Source of the DNA: Scilla litardierei
Taxonomy: Eukaryota > Streptophyta > Magnoliopsida > Asparagales > Asparagaceae
Length of the DNA stretch: 64,000 bases
Assembly: GCA_030789695.1 (NCBI GenBank)
Contig: CM061132.1
Coordinates: forward strand, 27,747,858 to 27,811,857
Direction: 5' to 3'
Below, piece after piece: positions 20,877 through 31,045 of this stretch. How positions within the stretch are numbered: the first letter of the stretch is position 1; each line of letters opens with the position of its first letter. A program made the position numbers and the translations under genes. The notes below the pieces were generated by a model, which made no database searches, was not told where the DNA came from, and saw only the letters and a program-made list of their open reading frames with translations.

Positions 20877-21217
20877 CGGTCGGTTGATCATCTTCAACCG
20901 ATCGGGTGATGCACGCATGCACCACCCGGTCTCTACCGCAGCTCACAAAGAAGTCACCCGACCGGTTCACAGACCGGTTCTGCGGGCGGCTGTTCTCTGT
21001 TTTTTCAAGCAGAATTCCAACCGATCGGGTGACTCTCACCCGATCGGTTCATCTGTAGCTGAGGAAAAAGAGCTGAAGACACGGGCGTCGAACCGACCGG
21101 TTCACCCGACTGCTCCAAGATCCAACCGATCGCCCAAGAACTCACCCGATCGGTTCATGAGATCGGGTGAAAACTCGCCGTTTTCTGTAATTTATCTGTA
21201 ACGGATCAACCGATCGG
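20877..21217. promoter_or_regulatory. Palindromic CCGATCGG motif array in the Athila LTR
   Basis: Five perfect CCGATCGG palindromes (20898, 21021, 21040, 21146, 21210) plus about five variants (CCGGTCGG, CCGACCGG, GACCGGTT) are framed by AAC/TTG or CAC/GTG flanks. They occupy the 340 bp before the TATA box; the last one ends 14 bp from it. The clustering and symmetry suggest sites for a dimeric DNA-binding protein. That is inference. Confidence 0.75.
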
Positions 21218-21231
21218 TTGATGCGAAAATC

Positions 21232-21239
21232 TATATATA
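21232..21239 (+). promoter_or_regulatory. Athila LTR TATA box
   Basis: TATATATA within GAAAATCTATATATAGAA, immediately downstream of the motif array. Confidence 0.7.
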
Positions 21240-22170
21240 GAATCCCTAGGGTTCCAGAAACGAGAGCTGTTGTATTTTTTACTGTTTTATTTCCTTGTGA
21301 CGGCTGTAATTGTTACTCTTAAGTAAGTTTTCAGATCTTTCTAAAATTTTAGTATTGTCTTTATTACTCCTTTACTTCCGCATTGCAATTGTCCGATTAT
21401 GATTTCAACGGTTAAATTTCATTTAGATTGCTTTTTCATGAATTTTTGTGAGTAGTTCCCAAATCTGGGATTTTGGTGGAAACCCCTTCGGGGGCTCTTC
21501 CCGATGCGTCCATAGGGTTAGGAAATCGATAGGGAGTAGGAATCTAATGGTTACGCGGGGCGTTTCATTGTCATCGGCGGGAAAAAGACCGCCTTTGACC
21601 GTCGGGCCAAGGGGGAATAAACTTGGCGGTTGACTCCCTAGCCATAGCTCACGCCTTTAGCGTAGACGCCAAATCCTAGCACGCGGGAGCGGCAGGATGA
21701 GACGTTGGGAGATATCGTTGCGGACTTAGTGCTCCCGGGATCGATCAGTGTTAATGGACATGGGAGTGCCCACTGATCGAATCCGGGAAGTCCGGTGTAT
21801 CATCCTGGGCACCGACCGGAATATCGGGCCCATGGGACGCCGGTACCACTTTCAGAGGAAACGTCTCACCATTAGACCCTAATCCCGATCGCTATCCATA
21901 CCCGTAGGCCGTATCGGCGAGAGTCTCTCGTCGGGTTGGAAACCAAAGTCCCGGGTTTACTTTCTTTTTGTTCTCACGCTTTTATTTCCTTTCGTGACAA
22001 CCATCCACCAATTCGGGCTAGCTCGCCCCTCGGGGTGATTTAGGTCCTACCTGACCCAAGCACAACCTCGCCTCCCTGAGTTCGATATTCCCGCACCCTA
22101 CACTAACCGTGAAACTTGCGGTAAACGACATCGCGCCGCCGGGACGCAAGCGGGGCGCCGGTCAAGTTTA

Positions 22171-22188
22171 TGGCGCCGCTGCCGGGGA
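22171..22188 (+). other. Athila primer-binding site
   Basis: TGGCGCCGCTGCCGGGGA, six bases after the LTR. It matches the PBS form commonly seen in Athila elements. Confidence 0.85.
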
Positions 22189-22357
22189 GGCAACGTGCTT
22201 GATTATTTTGGGATCTCTTGAACCCTCGTGTCTAGCTCACATCCCTACCTCGCGATAATTTTCGCATTCTCCTTTTTCTTTTTATTTTTCTTATTTTTAT
22301 TTCTTATTTTATCTGTCTCTTTCCCACTTGTCGCTTCACGGGTGTTTGTTGTTTTTC

Positions 22358-23640
22358 ATGCGCAGGAGTTCAAGGAGTCTTGATGACTTGATCCCCCTCG
22401 ATCCAGAGATTAACGCCACCCTTAGGCGCTTGGCCGCCGAGAAGCGGAGAAGGGAAGATCCCGAATCCATGGAGGAGAACACCCCACCTCAAAAGTCTCT
22501 GCTGGAATACTCGATGCCATCTATCGAGTCCACTTCCGCCATCCGTCCTCCAGCTATCACGGCCCAAAGCTTTAAGCTGAAGCCGTCATTGGTGACGTGG
22601 ATTCTGTAGGATCAGTTTGCGGGTGCACCCATGGAGAGCCCGATCGAGCATCTAGACTCCTTCTTGGAGAAGTGTGACACCTTCCGGATCAATGGTGTCA
22701 CGACAGAGGCTATCCGTCTGAAGCTGTTCCCCTTCTCTTTGCGAGACAAAGCCAAGCAATGGCTAAGGGGGAAGGACCCCAACACTTTCAACACCTGGGA
22801 GAAGCTCTCCAACGCTTTTCTGACAAAGTTCTTTCCTCCGGGAAGACCATGAAGTTGAGGAGTGAGATCTCCTCCTTCTCCCAGGCCAGCCACGAGTCCT
22901 TGCATGAAGCTTGGACGAGATATAAAGAGATGCAAAGAAGATGCCCTCACCATGAGCTTCCGAAGTGGCAGATTATTAATCTGTTCTACAATGGGTTGAG
23001 GGATGACCTGAAATCTTCTATGGACGCCGCGGCTGGGGGTTCCTTCATGTCTAGAAGCGAGGAAGATGCCGGACATATTCTAGAAAACATGGCATCGAAC
23101 AATGAGCGGTGGTGTGACGAGAGAGCCATACCAAGATCTGGGGGTGTACACAGAGTCGAGGACGTCGACAAACTTTCAAGCAAGTTTGACTTGCTTTTGA
23201 CCCAGATCTCCGCACTAATGGTTGGAGCCGGTGGGGCTGATACACAGCAGATTTCAGCAGTAGAGTCTGGATTCTTCGGGGAATTCGACGGTGGGGACAT
23301 CTCACCACCGTTGGATCAGGCGAGCGCACTATTTTACAACCCTACGGGAAATGCGCCGTACCCGCCAAGGACAAATTCCAACCCGGCCTACTCTCCAAAC
23401 AACCGGAACCACTCGAACTTCAGTTACAGTCCACCATTTCAGCCCTCGCCGTCTCAGCAGCCGCAGCAACAAGCATATCAGCCGGCTAGGCCACAGCAGA
23501 GTCAGTTTCAGCAGCAACAATATCAGCAGCAACCATCTCAGCAACAATCTTACGCCCCCAGGAATCAGCAGCCGTTCAGCAGCAGCAGCAGCAGTATGGC
23601 CAACAAAGGGCCGTCTCTCCGGTTGAGTCTCTCTTGACTC
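22358..23640 (+). pseudogene. gag: Athila gag, broken
   Basis: Gag structural protein. The frame opens at ATG 22358 (MRRSSRSLDDLIPLDPEINA). Athila-type landmarks follow: LLEYSMPSIESTSAIRPPAI, then PIEHLDSFLEKCDTFRINGV, LKLFPFSLRDKAKQWL and WEKLSNAFLTKFFPPGR, which is the retrotransposon gag core. A TAG at 22607-22609 interrupts it. A 1-nt shift at ~22850 is needed to continue into TMKLRSEISSFSQASHESL and the rest of the core. A Gln/Pro-rich segment (~23420-23600, many CAG/CAA codons) precedes a second shift at ~23600, after which the frame reads LLTQYITNQERINQKLEMGQ. No zinc knuckle is evident, as is usual for Athila. Confidence 0.88.
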
Positions 23641-25103
23641 AATATATTACCAACCAGGAGAGGATCAACCAGAAGCTGGAAATGGGTCAGCGGACCCTCA
23701 CGGACCAAGTAACCCAGCTGGGGTTACAAGTGGCGAACCTTGCAAGGTCGCAAAACCAATTACCCGCCACAACCGGAGGTGAACCCGAGGGGAGCAACCC
23801 AGACATCGGCACTCGTGCACGAGCACGCAAATGTGTCCGCTATCGTTCTGAGAAGCGGGACACAAATTCCTACTAGAGTGCCCCCTAGCAACCCGGAAGC
23901 ACCATTGGTCGTTGAGAAACCGATCGAAAAATGAAACGACGCCGGTGCTTCGTCATCAAATCCTGTGACTCCGGAGGGAGTCTCTGAAGAAGAGAAGGAG
24001 AAGAAGGAGGAAGAAAGCGCGAAAGCATATAAACCCGTTGTGCCATTTCCACAACGGTTGGCTCAGGCAAAGATTGATGAGAAATATGGCAAGTTCTTCG
24101 CCATGGTCAAGGACCTGAGCCTGCAAATCCCCTTCCTGGAAGCAATCGAGACAATCCCCTCCTATGTAAAATTCTTGAAAGATTTGGTGACTAGAGGGTC
24201 TAGAAAGGAGAAAGTAGTGTTGACGGCGGAGTGTAGCGCTCTTATCCAGAGGGCAAATCCGCCGAAACTTAAAGACCCGGGGAGCTTTTCCATTCCTTGC
24301 ACGATTGGGGCAGTGAAGATTCATCGTGCACTCGTCGATCTCGGAGCGAGTGTTAGTTTGATGCCCTTGTCGATGTACAGAAGGATAGGGATGGGTGATT
24401 TGGAACCCACCGGGATGACCCTACAACTAGCTGACCGGTCGGTCAAATATCTGGTAGGAGTTGTGGATGACCTGCCCGTGAATGTGAGAGGGGTGCATGT
24501 GCCCGTGGACTTTGTAGTCATGGACATGCCTGAAGACGCACACACCCCCATTATCCTGGGACGGCCTTTCATGGCCACTGCTGGCGTTCTAATAGATGTG
24601 AAGAACGGAAAACTCTCTTTGAACGTCAGCGGAGAGAAAGTTGAGTTTGACCTGGGATTATCTATGAAGCACCCCGATCCCCCTAATGACACTGGATGCA
24701 ATTTGCTTGAGATAGAAGAAGAAAAAGCTGTAGAGGAGAACTCCTGGGAGATTCTCCTGAGAAACCCCCCGATGACTTAGGGGATTTAGAAGTTGAAGAA
24801 GGCCCCGAAGACAAAGAAGCTGCTGGAAAACCGAGTGCAGCGAGAACGACCCCTCCCGGGTTCCCCAAGGCTCCTCCTGTGAGGAGAACGGGGAAAGAGC
24901 ACACGGACCTCACTAAAGACGAGGTCCGGATCCTGAAAAAGATGGCGGGAAGCGCCAACACCAAGGAAAAGCCCCCGGATCCCAAGAACAAGGGAAGGGT
25001 AGTCGAGCAAGTATTTTTCCAGCCGCTGACTACTCCAAGTGCCTTCAGCTCCAACGAGAAAGAGATGCCGAAATTTGGGCATCACCCGTATCAGCCACCA
25101 TGA
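23634..25103 (+). pseudogene. Athila gag-protease end; aspartic protease intact-looking, pol beyond it deleted
   Basis: The protease cleaves the element's polyprotein. The readable frame 23965-24780 holds AKIDEKYGKFFAMVKDLSLQ (typical Athila linker), FSIPCTIGAVKIHRALVDLG, the active-site DLGAS (24337-24351), the flap-side LADRSVKYLVGVVDDLPV and the closing box IILGRPFMATAGVLIDV. Upstream, a frame change at ~23800 and TGA at ~23932 separate it from gag. After a stop at 24778-24780, a different frame (to 25103) is charged and Pro/Lys-rich. The expected reverse transcriptase does not follow; the sequence jumps to post-integrase UTR at ~25110. The deletion therefore removed RT, RNaseH and integrase as one block. 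Confidence 0.87.
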
Positions 25104-25302
25104 GCATCTCTTACGGGCGTCGAGCCAACGACGTTAAACAAGTGCGCTTCATGGGAGGCAACCCATGTTCTAAACTTTTTCTCAAATTTTTAGCGTTATT
25201 TTTTACTTTATTTTATCTATTTTTATAAATAAAATCAGCCGCGAGAACATCCGTTCGGGGACTTAATCAAATCTCTTGGTTTTTGCAGGAAACAAGCCCC
25301 AA

Positions 25303-25642
25303 CCGATCGGTTGACAACTCACCCGATCGGTTGGGATGTATCAGATACATGCCGAGATCTGTCCCCATATGACCCGATCGGTTGAGTAATGAAGAGATCG
25401 GTTGACCAGACCGGGTGAGCTGGGGAGAACTCTCGGGAAATTTTGGGGAATATCAACCGATCGGTTGAGTTCGAGCGCGATCGGTTGACCTGACCGGGTG
25501 AGCAGCCCTAAGTTCTCGGGAAAATGAGTGGAGCGGCCAACCGATCAGTTGACAAGTCAACCGATCGGTTCGCATGTAGCATTTCTTCGGCAAGATTTTC
25601 GACCTAACCGTCAACCGATCGGGTGACAAGTCACCCGATCGG
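25303..25642. promoter_or_regulatory. Second CCGATCGG palindrome array, internal to the Athila element
   Basis: Seven perfect CCGATCGG sites (25303, 25323, 25374, 25457, 25561, 25615, 25635) plus variants (CGATCGGTTG, ACCGGGTGA, CCGATCAG) lie in 340 bp. The flanks are the same as in the LTR (AACCGATCGGTTGA, CACCCGATCGGTT), but the intervening sequence differs, so this is not simply a copied LTR. The last site ends 15 bp before a TATA box. Confidence 0.78.
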
Positions 25643-25657
25643 TTCGACTTAAAACCC

Positions 25658-25665
25658 TATATAAA
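25658..25665 (+). promoter_or_regulatory. Internal TATA box upstream of the env-like ORF
   Basis: TATATAAA in AAAACCCTATATAAACC. Spacing to the last palindrome is 15 bp, against 14 bp in the LTR. The downstream leader of ~430 bp ends at the ATG at 26101. Confidence 0.62.
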
Positions 25666-26100
25666 CCCCCCCGACACCCGTTCGTTTTCACTCTCGCCCG
25701 ATCGCCCGAATCTCCGCCGTTTCGACTCCCCTCGTGCGCCTTCCTACTCTCTTCCCCAAGATCAGCCTCGATCTTCTTCCCCAACCATTTCCCTACCCAT
25801 CCACCATCATTTCTCTCCATTCCCCCACCATCTCCCTCCACACAAACCCTAAATTTCATCCATTTTCCCCCCCAGCGTCGAAACTTGTTGAAGAGATCGT
25901 TGCGGCTTCACAGCGTGCTCCAATCGAGCAGCATCGGGGCATCCACGAGCAACTATCTTCATCTCATTTTGGGTAACCTCGCTCCTTTGCTTAATTTTAA
26001 TCTTTTCCCAAATATTCTATTTGCTTGTTGGTCGTATTTTGTGTTTGTGTTGAATTCGTTGTACTCTCACACACCTACGCGCACAAACAACACCTACACA

Positions 26101-26595
26101 ATGCCTCCCCGCCGTATTAAACCCACCGACGCTAGCTCTTCGAACCCTAGACCCACCCGTCGTACCCGTCGCACACAGCCCACCACCTCCAACCCATCCA
26201 CCACACCACGCACCACTTTCCCACCTCCCGGTTACGATCCTGAATATGGGATGCAATTCCAATCCGATGACCATGCCGACCGATTCGCGGCCATGGTCCT
26301 CCTTGCTGGTCAGGGTGGTCAGATAACCCAGGAATCCGTCGACCGTGACCTCCCCTTTCTTCAAAGCTTCATTCGCCACATCCGCGAAGACCCACCCGAC
26401 GTCACCGAGCTCCACATTCCACCCCCACGACCCCTGGTCCACAGCGCAGGCCCCCGTCACCACCCCCAGAGGGTGGTGCCCCTGCTTGATTTTTCTCTCC
26501 CGCTTTTGCCCCCCCACATTTGTGCCCATCTGTCTTTTCGGGGCCCTGCTTTGTCTCTGTCGGAGGGAGGGGACTATTTGCGTGTTGCTTTCTGA
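26101..26595 (+). pseudogene. Truncated env-like third ORF of the Athila element
   Basis: The ATG at 26101 opens MPPRRIKPTDASSSNPRPTR, a basic Ser/Thr/Pro-rich start like that of the extra ORF after pol in Athila elements. It continues GYDPEYGMQFQSDDHADRFA and LAGQGGQITQESVDRDLPF. After ~residue 100 the frame becomes Pro/Leu-rich and low in character, ending at 26593-26595. No signal peptide or transmembrane helix can be seen, so a membrane envelope role cannot be supported here. The ORF is much shorter than the several-hundred-residue form usual in the lineage and is probably truncated by deletion. It lies downstream of the internal motif array and TATA box. Confidence 0.5.
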
Positions 26596-26599
26596 TTCA

Positions 26600-28245
26600 C
26601 CTTTTTTGTTTTGACTCCCCCTTGCACATCTCTGCATTTCTTTGATCACATCATCTCGCTAGCACTTTCTGGTCTAGCTTGGGGGACGTTTATTTTGGTG
26701 TGCTGTCGTGTTTTGTTTGTTTTTCTCATTTTTTATGTGTGTGCTTGTTTTTCATTTTTTGAATGTCGTGTCGTGTGGTTTTATTTTTATTTTTATTTTC
26801 GTATTGTTTGATTTTGATTTTGATTTTTCTTTCTTTTTCAGTTTTATCTATGTGTTTTCCTCGTTTTCGTTTCTTTGTGTGTCAGTGCGTTTTCCCCCCC
26901 ATTTTCATTGCCCTCCCGTGCTCACTCATATTGCATTGAGGGCAATGCAAACTTCAGCTTGGGGGAGTCGCACTGTGTGCGTCGTTTGAGTCCTTTTTCG
27001 TATTTTTTGTGTCGTTTTCATCGTGTTTTTATTTTTTCTTGTTTTTCTTTTTTTTAGCTCTTTCTCCTAGAAATGACTCCTATGATGAATCGCCACAAAG
27101 TCACACACACCTAGCATTGCATCGATGATCACACTCACTAACCCTAGGATTTCGAGTCCTCTTGCATTTCACGCATCGCAGGTCCACTTAGCTCTTTTGT
27201 GAGTCGTGTGTCGTGACTAGCATTTGGGGTGCTTCTGCTTTATGATTTTACTTTATATACCTGTCCAGGAATGACCCCTAGATTATCATGCTCCGATTTG
27301 AATATGCGGTATATGTATCCACTGTTTGCATGCTATATTTATATCGTATACTTCAATTCACATGCGTCGGGATTCCACAACTAAGGACTAGGATAACCCA
27401 TTTAGCCTACGCTCTATTTAGCGAGAATAGTTTCCTTTGCCCAAGTGTTTAGATTTCGACTTCTTTTTTTTGTTTTACTTGGTGCAAATCCCCTCGTCGT
27501 GTACCGTTCTCCCACTTGGGAGAGTACACATGTGTATAGCCAATATCCCAAAAATCCAAAAAAAAGGAGAAAAGAAAAGAAAAACCCAAAAAGAAAAGAA
27601 AAGAAAAATCTTGTATAGCCCAAAATCCAAAAAAAAATACAAATACCCAAAACCCAAAAAAATTTCCGTGTGAATATTTTTTCATACTTGCCAAGAATAA
27701 AGGGAAGGCGAGAATTTGCACCGAGTGTTCTTCTCCACATCATCTCAACCCCCGTCGTTATCGAAAACACTTGGCTTAGGAACTTTTTAGCTAGTATCTA
27801 GGCTATAGTGGCGTGATTTCCTTAACCCTAGTTGTGGAGTCCCCGATGCATGATACGCTTCTATTCTAACTCTTCTCATGCATGCTTGAACTTATATTCG
27901 CCGCTTATTTCAATTCGGATCGATATTTTGGGTCATATCTTGGATTCGTTTATATCGAGCATCATAGCACATCGTAGAAAGCATCACCGTTTGCTAGCAC
28001 ACGACGACGCTCACTCGCGCTTCACTGCGTGGACCCACGACACTTATTCGGAGTTGATTTCCTAGGTTTAGTGGTGTGATTTGGCGTTTGCCTGCTTGGT
28101 GTGTCGTTTCTGATTTTGGTGGCTCTGATGGACGATCTAGGGTTTAGAGTTTTCTTTTTCTTTCTTCCTCTCCATTTCCCCCTTCCGAGCTCCTACTCTC
28201 ACTCGTCTTCCTCGAGGACGAGGTAGAGTTCAGCTTGGGGGATTT
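26600..28245 (+). other. Athila 3' untranslated region with polypurine tract
   Basis: T-rich and A-rich low-complexity DNA. Two versions of the phrase CAGCTTGGGGGA occur: one at ~26955 (after GAGGGCAATGCAAACTT) and one at 28231-28242, directly before the 3' LTR. The latter is the likely polypurine tract. No other feature is visible. Confidence 0.7.
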
Positions 28246-29803
28246 TGACGTGCGCTTATATTTCATATATTCACGCACGTTTTCTTTTGTGTTTCTCCGT
28301 GTTTTCTGCCGTCTCTTATTCGTTTTCGTATATTTTCCCTTTTTCTTTCACTTTTCTTTGTTTATCCATGATTGCAGGAGTTCGACCACGTAGGGGACGT
28401 TTTACGATGATATCCCAAGTCCCCGGAGCAACGGGAGAAGTCACACGTGATCCAGGGGGTCAAACGTCGAAGAATTCATCTTTCAGCCCCTCACCCGGTC
28501 GGTTGATCATCTTCAACCGATCGGGTGATGCACGCGTGCACCACCCGGTCTCTACCGCAGCTCACAAAGAAGTCACCCGACCGGTTCACAGACCGGTTCT
28601 GCGGGCGGCTGTTCTCTGTTTTTTCAAGCAGAATTCCAACCGATCGGGTGACTCTCACCCGATCGGTTCATCTGTAGCTGAGGAAAAAGAGCTGAAGACA
28701 TGGGCGTCGAACCGACCGGTTCACCCGACTGCTCCAAGATCCAACCGATCGCCCAAGAACTCACCCGATCGGTTCATGAGATCGGGTGAAAACTCGCCGT
28801 TTTCTGTAATTTATCTGTAACGGATCAACTGATCGGTTGACTTGTCAACCGATCGGTTGATGCGAAAATCTATATATAGAACCCCTAGGGTTCCAGAAAC
28901 GAGAGCTGTTGTATTTTTTACTGTTTTATTTCCTTGTGACGGCTGTAATTGTTACTCTTAAGTAAGTTTTCAGATCTTTCTAAAATTTTAGTATTGTCTT
29001 TATTACTCCTTTACTTCCGCATTGCAATTGTCCGATTATGATTTCAACGGTTAAATTTCATTTAGATTGTTTTTTCATGAATTTTTGTGAGTAGTTCCCA
29101 AATCTGGGATTTTGGTGGAAACCCCTTCGGGGGCTCTTCCCGATGCGTCCATAGGGTTAGGAAATCGATAGGGAGTAGGAATCTAACGGTTACGCGGGGC
29201 GTTTCATTGTCATCGGCGGGAAAAAGACCGCCTTTGACCGTCGGGCCAAGGGGGAATAAACTTGGCGGTTGACTCCCTAGCCATAGCTCACGCCTTTAGC
29301 GTAGACGCCAAATCCTAGCACGCGGGAGCGGCAGGATGAGACGTTGGGAGATATCGTTGCGGACTTAGTGCTCCCGGGATCGATCAGTGTTAATGGACAC
29401 GGGAGTGCCCACTGATCGAATCCGGGAAGTCCGGTGTATCATCCTGGGCACCGACCGGAATATCAGGCCTATGGGATGCCGGTACCACTTTCAGAGGCAA
29501 CGTCTCACCATTAGACCCTAATCCCGATCGCTATCCATACCCGTAGGCCGTATCGACGAGAGTCTCTCGTCGGGTTGGAAACCAAAGTCCCGGGTTTACT
29601 TTCTTTTTGTTCTCACGCTTTTATTTCCTTTCGTGACAACCATCCACCGATTCGGGCTAGCTCACCCCTCGGGGTGATTTAGGTCCTACCTGACCCAAGC
29701 ACAACCTCGCCTCCCTGAGTTCGTTATTCCCGCACCCTACACTAACCTTGAAACTTGCGGTAAACGACACCGCGCCGCCGCGACGCAAGCGGGGCGCCGG
29801 TCA
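28246..29803 (+). repeat. Athila 3' LTR
   Basis: 1558 bp, nearly identical to the 5' LTR apart from a 20-bp duplication (CTTGTCAACCGATCGGTTGA) just before the TATA box that adds one palindrome. Confidence 0.94.
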
Positions 29804-29869
29804 GTATGTATATGTATGTGTATATGTATATGTATGTGTATATGTATATGTATGTGTATATGTATATGT

Positions 29870-29927
<58 letters not shown>

Positions 29928-29933
29928 AAAACC
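29804..29933. repeat. (TATGTG/TATATG)n and (TA)n microsatellite
   Basis: The right half of the array that received the Athila element, with the GTATG target duplication at its left edge. Confidence 0.93.
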
Positions 29934-29934
29934 C

Positions 29935-30203
29935 AGAAAAATCCCCAACCCCCTTCCCACTGCCTTCGGCTTTTTTAGGAGGGTAAGGCGAGAGCCCGGT
30001 CGAGACTATGCAAACTGGGGGGAAACCGCCGTGCCCCCAACGGCCGCCGGGTTAGTCCGAGAGGGGAGATGTAGCCCCAGGGTAAATAATTCCACAACAA
30101 ATTCCACAATAATTACCAAGTCACGGCGGCCATAGGCCTCGAACCCCGCACCCCTTGGCTTTGGAGCGGAATGACTTACCACTGGAACACCCTCTCGTGG
30201 GCA
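29935..30203 (-). mobile_element. tRNA-derived SINE (Au-like)
   Basis: On the minus strand the element starts GCCCACGAGAGGGTG. An A-box-like TGTTCCAGTGGTAAG (~30172-30190) is followed by a B box GGTTCGAGGCC (30135-30145), with spacing of ~35 bp as in a pol III promoter. Downstream come a tRNA-unrelated body (GGGGCTACATCTCCCCTC, GGTTTCCCCCCAG) and a 3' end at a TA array. No protein is encoded. I assign it to tRNA-derived SINEs with confidence, to the Au group only tentatively. Confidence 0.68.
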
Positions 30204-30290
30204 TATATATATATATATAGGTATATATATATATATATGTGTGTGTGTGTATGTGTGTGTGTGTGTGTGTACACACACACACATATGAGA
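30204..30290. repeat. (TA)n, (TG)n and (AC)n microsatellite
   Basis: Compound dinucleotide array between the SINE and a small hairpin MITE. Confidence 0.9.
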
Positions 30291-30440
30291 ATCATGTAAA
30301 TCAGGTGGTACCTGATCTAATAGATCACGTGCAAGACACAAAAAGGCAGGCCCCATAGAAAGTACAAACCCACGTGGGGCTTGTACTTTCCCCTTTTGTG
30401 TGTCTTGGCATCTGATCTATTTAGGCGCCATATTTTTTAC
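30291..30440. mobile_element. Small palindromic MITE, family A relative (~150 bp)
   Basis: A hairpin core (CAAGACACAAAAAG ... GTACAAACCCACGTGG, GGGGCTTGTACTTTCC ... TTTGTGTGTCTTG) is shared with the two family A MITEs, but its outer ends (AGGTGGTACCTGATC...ATCTGATCTATTTAGG) differ from theirs. No coding capacity. Confidence 0.55.
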
Positions 30441-30461
30441 ATTGTATGTATGTATGTATGT

Positions 30462-30625
30462 ATATATATAAGAATAATGGGTATCGTATGACAATAAAGG
30501 CTTAGCCTCATATATCAAGACACAAATACAACAGGTACACGCCCATGTGGGGTTTGTACTTTCCTACTTTTGTGTCTTGTTATATGACGCAGAGCCACCA
30601 TTGTCATATGATACCCATTATTCAG
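30462..30625. mobile_element. MITE family A, copy 1 (~164 bp)
   Basis: The inverted ends AAGAATAATGGGTATCGTA and, at the right, TATGATACCCATTATTC enclose the same hairpin core as above (CCCATGTGGGG, TTTTGTGTCTTG). Microsatellite flanks it. Confidence 0.72.
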
Positions 30626-30647
30626 ACGCGCCCACATACACACACAC

Positions 30648-31035
30648 TGACTAGGATCCATTCGGATGGATGAAACATGCAGATCCATTCAAGTCAAATT
30701 TAAAATTAGATAACATAAATAGAAAATCTGTTCCGTCGGATGTGATCTAACTTGTCTAAACTATCTCCAAACAAAATTTCAACTAATTTGGACATGTCTT
30801 GCCCATGCATCAAGTGGTTCAAAATCAATGTTTTAGAATAGTCATAAAATCGTTTCATTTTGCAACCACTTGATGCATGTGAAAAACACATACAAATTAG
30901 CTGAAATTTTGTTTGGAGGTAGTTTAGATATATTAGATCACATCCGATGGAACATATTATCTATTTAAATTGTCTAATTTTAAATTTGACTTGGATGGAT
31001 CCGCATGTTTGATCCATCCGAATGGATCCTAGTCA
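30648..31035. mobile_element. Foldback MITE family B, copy 1 (388 bp)
   Basis: It starts TGACTAGGATCCATTCGG and ends with its inverse CCGAATGGATCCTAGTCA. The arms stay complementary nearly to the centre (CAAGTGG ... CCACTTG). It is followed after ten bases by the Tat-like LTR, an arrangement repeated exactly in the second block at 34028/47565. Confidence 0.82.
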
Positions 31036-31045
31036 ACATATATAT

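Larger units (their letters stand above)
20627..22164 (+). repeat. Athila 5' LTR
   Basis: Contains a palindromic motif array (20877-21217), TATA box (21232-21239) and a 900-bp transcribed part ending GGGGCGCCGGTCA. The 3' copy has one extra motif through a 20-bp duplication just before the TATA box. Confidence 0.94.
20627..29803 (+). mobile_element. Athila-type Ty3/gypsy element, complete ends, no RT/IN
   Basis: LTRs of 1538 bp (20627-22164) and 1558 bp (28246-29803) start TGACGTGCGC and end GCCGGTCA. The target duplication GTATG lies at 20622-20626 and 29804-29808. The primer-binding site TGGCGCCGCTGCCGGGGA starts seven bases after the 5' LTR and is of Athila type. Inside are gag, protease and a short tail. 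They lead directly into the sequence that normally follows integrase (TGGGAGGCAACCCATG at ~25155), then an internal promoter-like array, a truncated env-like ORF, a 3' UTR and a polypurine tract (GCTTGGGGGA). RT, RNaseH and integrase are absent. By eye the LTRs differ at about 20 positions plus a 20-bp duplication, so the element is fairly young although non-autonomous. Confidence 0.93.

Noticed and set aside
20496..21201. 223-residue open frame starting in a microsatellite (near-identical copy at 28245-28820)
   Set aside because: The two copies are the Athila LTR pair, so similarity reflects LTR identity. The frame crosses the palindrome array and starts within YVCIYV-type microsatellite translation.
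27437..27770. Phe/Lys-rich open frames on both strands
   Set aside because: Low-complexity A-rich/T-rich 3' UTR of the Athila element.
30135..30190. A tRNA gene on the minus strand
   Set aside because: A and B boxes are present but no cloverleaf can be formed and the transcript continues into a SINE body.
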